Positions 61,009 to 64,000 of a stretch of 64,000 nucleotides of DNA are shown here, piece by piece (positions within the stretch are counted from its first letter, which is position 1; each line of letters begins with the position of its first letter). The stretch is from NCBI GenBank assembly GCA_017554235.1, contig JAFZIV010000008.1, positions 20,134 through 84,133 of the forward strand, given 5' to 3'. Position numbers and translations under genes: made by a program. This DNA is from Selenomonadaceae bacterium (lineage in GTDB: Bacteria > Bacillota > Negativicutes > Selenomonadales > Selenomonadaceae). The notes beneath the pieces were generated by a model. It was given only the letters and a program-made list of their open reading frames with translations, ran no database searches and had not been told where the DNA came from.

Positions 61009-61116
61009 TTACAAATTTTTTCCTGTTGCACGATAACCGAACAAAGTTACTTTCGTCAGATTATATTTAGGTGCAATTTCAGCGACAACTTTTTTAATTT
61101 CTTCAATCGTAATCAT
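61009..61116 (-). pseudogene. Truncated minimal nucleotidyltransferase (MNT) fragment
   Basis: 35 codons, MITIEEIKKVVAEIAPKYNL, then KVTLFGYRATG and a stop. Full MNT proteins continue from FGSRARG into the catalytic GSxxDxD loop. Here the motif is FGYRATG and the gene ends before the active site. A good ribosome-binding site (GGAG) remains. It lies 39 bp upstream of the PIN antitoxin gene, the remnant of a second, MNT/HEPN-type module. Confidence 0.6.
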
Positions 61117-61148
61117 TAAATCATCTCCAAAATTTTTTTAAATAATGT

Positions 61149-61928
61149 TCAATCCCAATCAAAATCTTTATCATAATATGCAGCCGGCGCACAATCGTTC
61201 ATATCCTCATCCCAAACTAAACCGCAACCTTTATCGTTATAAGAACGATGTATCTTTTTAGTAACTTTTGAAGTGGTTGAGCGAGACTTTTTAAGTTCAT
61301 CAAATCTTAACTTTTCATGAGTAGCCATAACATTATCGTAGGCTTCTTCATTATTAGGATTAAGTTCATAAGCTTTTTGAAAATCCGACAGAGCATCTTT
61401 GTAGTTTTTTAAATGATAATAAATTTTTCCACGCGAAGAGTATGCATCATAATAAAGTGGATTAATTTCAATAGCTTTAGTATAATCGGCTATAGCTTCA
61501 TCGAATCTTTCCAAATATATGTAAAATGATCCGCGAATGAGATATGAAAATGATGTAGGATTATATTTAATAGCTTTTGAAAAATCTTCAATAGCTTCAT
61601 CATCTTTTTTTAAAAGTCTATAAATATTTCCGCGTCCAAAATATGCCTCTGTATCATTCGGATTAAGTTCAATAGCTTTAGTGTAGTCAGCAATCGCCAA
61701 GTCATATTGTTTTAAAAGGTAATAAACAAATCCACGACTGAAATATGCCTCTGCATAATTCGGATTAAGTTTAATAGCTTCGTTACAATCTGAAATCGAC
61801 GCGTTATAATTTTTCAATCTACCATAAACAAATCCGCGCTCAACATAATAGCTAAATTTATCAGGAAAAAGTTCAATTAATTGATTGAGCAAATCCAAAG
61901 CTTTTTTATATTTTTCTTCATCATTCAT
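61149..61928 (-). CDS. Tetratricopeptide-repeat protein
   Basis: 259 residues with about six TPR units of 34 residues (recurring YxxxxxDxxxAIxLNPNxxEAYFxRG, about 5-205) and a basic/acidic tail ending DYDKDFDWD-like. No signal peptide or enzyme domain, so a cytoplasmic protein-protein scaffold of unknown partners. ATG after GAGGTG. An AGGAAAA-N14-GAAA promoter-like motif lies at 61960-61984. Confidence 0.8.
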   Translation of the reverse strand: MNDEEKYKKALDLLNQLIELFPDKFSYYVERGFVYGRLKNYNASISDCNEAIKLNPNYAEAYFSRGFVYYLLKQYDLAIADYTKAIELNPNDTEAYFGRGNIYRLLKKDDEAIEDFSKAIKYNPTSFSYLIRGSFYIYLERFDEAIADYTKAIEINPLYYDAYSSRGKIYYHLKNYKDALSDFQKAYELNPNNEEAYDNVMATHEKLRFDELKKSRSTTSKVTKKIHRSYNDKGCGLVWDEDMNDCAPAAYYDKDFDWD

Positions 61929-61959
61929 AAAAAATCACCTCTGAAAAATTTTTTATACA

Positions 61960-61984
61960 TTTCGACTTGAAAATAAATTTTCCT
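61960..61984 (-). promoter_or_regulatory. Sigma-H-like promoter motif upstream of the TPR gene
   Basis: Minus strand GCAGGAAAA, 14 bases, GAAA; shares a 20-bp identical block with the motif upstream of rbfA. Confidence 0.4.
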
Positions 61985-62039
61985 GCAAAAAAAAATCACC
62001 ACGCAAGAGCGTAGCGAAAAAATAATTTTTTTGAAATTT

Positions 62040-62273
62040 TTAATCGTCATCGTCATCGAAATGAATGCCGCGTTTTTTTAAAAGTTCTTTAACGTTAGCA
62101 ATACGTTGAGGTTTATTTTTTTCGAGCAAGTCAATGCCTTGTAAAATTGCGTCGGTTTTAGTGAGATTTTTTTGTTTAGCGACGCGAGAGATTTTTTGAA
62201 ACTCAAAATTAGTAAGCCGAATAGTAATAGCTTTATCACGAGGAATTTGAGCTTTAGGACGACCAACTTTCAA
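62040..62273 (-). CDS. Ribbon-helix-helix-like small regulator
   Basis: 77 residues: KVGRPKAQIPRDKAITIRLTNFEFQKISRVAKQKNLTKTDAILQGIDLL resembles a CopG/Arc-type RHH DNA-binding domain (strand AITIRL, then two helices), followed by a basic stretch and an Asp-only tail (five Asp). The TTG at 62273 follows AAAGGTGG. It could be an orphan antitoxin or a plasmid-type regulator; no toxin is adjacent. Confidence 0.65.
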   Translation of the reverse strand: MKVGRPKAQIPRDKAITIRLTNFEFQKISRVAKQKNLTKTDAILQGIDLLEKNKPQRIANVKELLKKRGIHFDDDDD

Positions 62274-62413
62274 GTATACCGCCACCTTTTTAAATTTTTT
62301 TTAACTTTTTCAATTATAATTTTTGTATTGATTAAATTCAAGAAAAAAATTTTTGTATTGAAAAAATTATTTTGAGCGAAAAAAAATAGCCCGAAGGCTG
62401 AGTGGAAAAAATT

Positions 62414-62488
62414 TTATTCAAAGGCTTTTTTGGGACAAAGTTGGGAACAAACATTGCAACCGACGCATTGATTAGAATGAATGTAGAA
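62414..62488 (-). pseudogene. Ferredoxin C-terminal fragment
   Basis: A short open stretch encodes FYIHSNQCVGCNVCSQLCPK followed by KAFE and a stop. This is a complete CxxCxxCxxxCP 4Fe-4S motif at a natural protein end, but the upstream codon is a stop and there is no start codon or rest of the protein. It is a remnant of a ferredoxin-type gene. Confidence 0.55.
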
Positions 62489-62508
62489 TTAATTTTCGAT
62501 TAAAAATT

Positions 62509-62537
62509 TTGTCGGAGATTTTTTTTTGTGTTATAAT
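62509..62537 (+). promoter_or_regulatory. Promoter of mtaD
   Basis: TTGTCG (62509-62514), 17-bp spacer, TATAAT (62532-62537), 28 bp before the start. Confidence 0.7.
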
Positions 62538-62565
62538 GTGGAAAAATTTTTGGGGAGGAAGTTTT

Positions 62566-63861
62566 ATGGCATTTGAAAAAGAATTGATAATCCGCAACGT
62601 AAAATATTTTTCAACGGCAGGAAAAGTTGAAGAGGGAAATATTTTTATAAGAAATGATAAAATTTCGCGAATCACGCCGCCTGCAAAATTGGAAAATATG
62701 AATGGCGATAACGTAATAGACGGTCGCGGGAAATTTGCGGTAGCGGGATTAGTGAATGCGCATACCCACGCGTCGATGACATTGTTGCGCAGTTATTCGG
62801 ACGATAAAGCGTTAATGGACTGGCTGAACAAAGACATCTGGCCAATCGAAGGTAAGATGAAACGCGAAGACATCTATTGGGGCGCGGCGTTGGCGGCAGT
62901 TGAGATGATACGCGGCGGCACAACAACATTTATGGACATGTACGGACCGAACATGGAAGAAGTCGCAAAGGTTGTCGAGGAATCGGGAATGCGCGGCGTA
63001 TTGTGTCGCGGGATAATCGGAATTTTTGACGGCGAAGAAAAATTGCAAACCAACGTAGACTTGTACAAAAATTTTAATGGCGCGGCTAACGGACGTATAA
63101 CGGTAATGTTTGGACCGCACGCGATTTATACTTGTCCGCCGGATTTTCTGAAAAAAATTGCTGAAGTTGCGGGAAGTCTTGGCGCGGAAATTCATATGCA
63201 CATGAATGAAACGCTTGACGAAATAAACGACTGCATGAAAAATTACGGCAAGAGACCCTTTGAAGTTGTAGCAGAAACGGGCTTGCTTGAGTTGGGATTT
63301 TTGGCGGCGCATTGCGTACATTTGAGCGACAACGAAATAGAGATAATGCGCAAAAAAAATGTCAGGGTAGCGCATAATCCCGGCAGTAATTTGAAGTTGG
63401 CGAGCGGAATATCTCCCGTTACAAAAATGTTGAGAAAAAATATTTGTGTAGGCTTAGGAACAGACGGCGCGTCGAGCAACAATAATTTAGATATGCTTGA
63501 AGAAATTCGACTGGCGGCGTTGATAAGCAAAGTTGAGCAGATGAGTCCGCTGGTAATTCCTGCAGATACGGCGTTGAAAATGGGAACGGAGGAAGGCGCG
63601 AAGGCAGTCGGCTTGAAAAATGTAGGACGCCTTGAAGCTGGTTACAAAGCAGATATAACTTTGTGGGACATGAGCGGCGCGGAGTGGCAACCGAACTATA
63701 ATCCTGTGTCGCTGTTGGTATATTCTGCGAACAGTTCATCAGCGGACACGGTTATAGTTGACGGAAAAATTTTAATGAAGAATCGCGAATTGAAAACGCT
63801 GGACGAAGAAAAAATTATTCACGAGTTTAATGCCTGCGCCAATCGCTTAACGGGCAAGTAA
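62566..63861 (+). CDS. mtaD: 5-methylthioadenosine/S-adenosylhomocysteine deaminase
   Basis: 431-residue zinc amidohydrolase. LVNAHTHASMTLLRSYSDD (HxH), MIRGGTTTFMDMYG, EIHMHMNETLDE, FLAAHCVHLSDNEI and VGLGTDGASSNNNLDMLEE hold the metal and catalytic residues; VGLKNVGRLEAGYKADITLWD is the C-terminal signature. It deaminates MTA, SAH or adenosine, recycling by-products of SAM-using enzymes such as the methylases and radical SAM protein here. ATG at 62566 after GGGGAGG. Confidence 0.92.
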   Translation: MAFEKELIIRNVKYFSTAGKVEEGNIFIRNDKISRITPPAKLENMNGDNVIDGRGKFAVAGLVNAHTHASMTLLRSYSDDKALMDWLNKDIWPIEGKMKREDIYWGAALAAVEMIRGGTTTFMDMYGPNMEEVAKVVEESGMRGVLCRGIIGIFDGEEKLQTNVDLYKNFNGAANGRITVMFGPHAIYTCPPDFLKKIAEVAGSLGAEIHMHMNETLDEINDCMKNYGKRPFEVVAETGLLELGFLAAHCVHLSDNEIEIMRKKNVRVAHNPGSNLKLASGISPVTKMLRKNICVGLGTDGASSNNNLDMLEEIRLAALISKVEQMSPLVIPADTALKMGTEEGAKAVGLKNVGRLEAGYKADITLWDMSGAEWQPNYNPVSLLVYSANSSSADTVIVDGKILMKNRELKTLDEEKIIHEFNACANRLTGK

Positions 63862-63946
63862 AAAATTTTTTTAAGGCGTTTAGGTAGATATGACGGGAGT
63901 TTTTGGGCGGTCTAAATTTTTTTTTTAAAATTTTTTTGGGTAGGGG

Positions 63947-63975
63947 TTGACAAAGTAAGGTAAAGGTGCTATCCT
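63947..63975 (+). promoter_or_regulatory. Strong promoter at the window end
   Basis: Perfect TTGACA (63947-63952), 17-bp spacer, TATCCT (63970-63975). Such near-consensus promoters often drive rRNA or tRNA operons; the transcript would begin at about 63982, just before the window stops, so the gene cannot be named. Confidence 0.75.
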
Positions 63976-64000
63976 ATGCAAGCTGATTCGCTCAGGACTC

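Noticed and set aside
62388..62399. AGCC-CGAA-GGCT terminator for the ferredoxin fragment
   Set aside because: The stem is only 4 bp; with the gene itself broken it is too weak to call.
1..64000. CRISPR arrays, tRNA or rRNA genes
   Set aside because: No direct repeats with regular spacers, no T-arm GGTTCGA-type cloverleaf and no rRNA sequence were seen in the window.
1..64000. Over-frequent AAAATTTT-type strings
   Set aside because: They are abundant, but base composition and Lys/Phe/Ile codons can account for most of them, unlike the GC-rich octamer.

Overview
The window is AT-rich, gene-dense bacterial chromosome. It fits an anaerobic, diderm Firmicute of the Negativicutes type, although no 16S gene is present to prove it. 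Diderm signs are a lipid A/Kdo enzyme fusion (WaaA-LpxK), a heptosyltransferase and a WaaE-like glycosyltransferase. Firmicute-like signs are a GdpP-type phosphodiesterase, STAS and SpoIIE-type signalling, and many TTG starts. The anaerobic sign is a four-subunit 2-oxoacid:ferredoxin oxidoreductase, and anaerobic cobalamin genes are present. Assignment to an uncultured Selenomonadales-like lineage is inference.

Layout. 1-5.4 kb: GdpP fragment, Uma2 nuclease, cbiB, a peptidoglycan glycosyltransferase, an MFS carrier, rsmI. 5.4-7.4 kb: promoter, structured leader and rpsF-ssb-rpsR, then a PilO-like gene. 7.3-12.9 kb (minus): cbiL, secG, two LPS glycosyltransferases with a YqgF-like nuclease, and truB-nrnA-rbfA. 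13.0-16.1 kb: korD-[HEARO RNA]-korA-korB-korC. 16.2-22.6 kb (minus): ftsW, then a pyrimidine operon pyrB-pyrC-(glycosyltransferase-like)-(Tat ferredoxin)-carA. 22.6-29.6 kb (minus): small secreted proteins, a membrane Ser/Thr kinase, rluB-flavoprotein-deoR, and a BspA-type LRR protein. 29.7-35.7 kb: comM, waaA-lpxK, a decayed gene, a PIG-L-like protein. 35.8-44.9 kb: STAS + SpoIIE phosphatase, a glucosaminidase, mgtC, a radical SAM protein, an M14 peptidase lipoprotein, paired adhesin-E-like proteins, cbiG, an ABC-2 permease. 45-53.8 kb: priA, a PHP phosphatase, hemB, a lipoprotein, guaB, an orphan recT, ftsL-rsmH. 53.9-64 kb: an amino-acid ABC operon holding a double-glycine-leader peptide gene, a cell-wall amidase, an MBL hydrolase, trpS, a HAD phosphatase, thiamine pyrophosphokinase with a PIN toxin/antitoxin pair, gene fragments, a TPR protein, mtaD, and a strong promoter running off the end.

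The most striking feature is a solitary HEARO-type RNA (the omega RNA class used by IscB nucleases) at about 13279-13618. It lies exactly between the Shine-Dalgarno sequence and the ATGA start of korA, with no IscB gene beside it. The second is a highly iterated octamer, CTGCGCGG/CCGCGCAG. About 53 exact copies were counted by eye, nearly all inside genes and on both strands, where fewer than one is expected by base composition. The window also holds a family of intergenic heptanucleotide repeats that form long hairpins and have overrun the 3' ends of pyrB and a ferredoxin gene. Terminator-like hairpins abut ribosome-binding sites at several places. A recurrent AGGAAAT-N14-GAAA motif resembles a sigma-H promoter.

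Corrin genes (cbiB, cbiL, cbiG) are scattered singly rather than clustered. Two ABC permeases lack a neighbouring ATPase, and carA lacks carB nearby. Several operons use translational coupling (ATGA overlaps), and a recurring start signal, GAGGTG followed six bases later by TTG, was used to set many starts.
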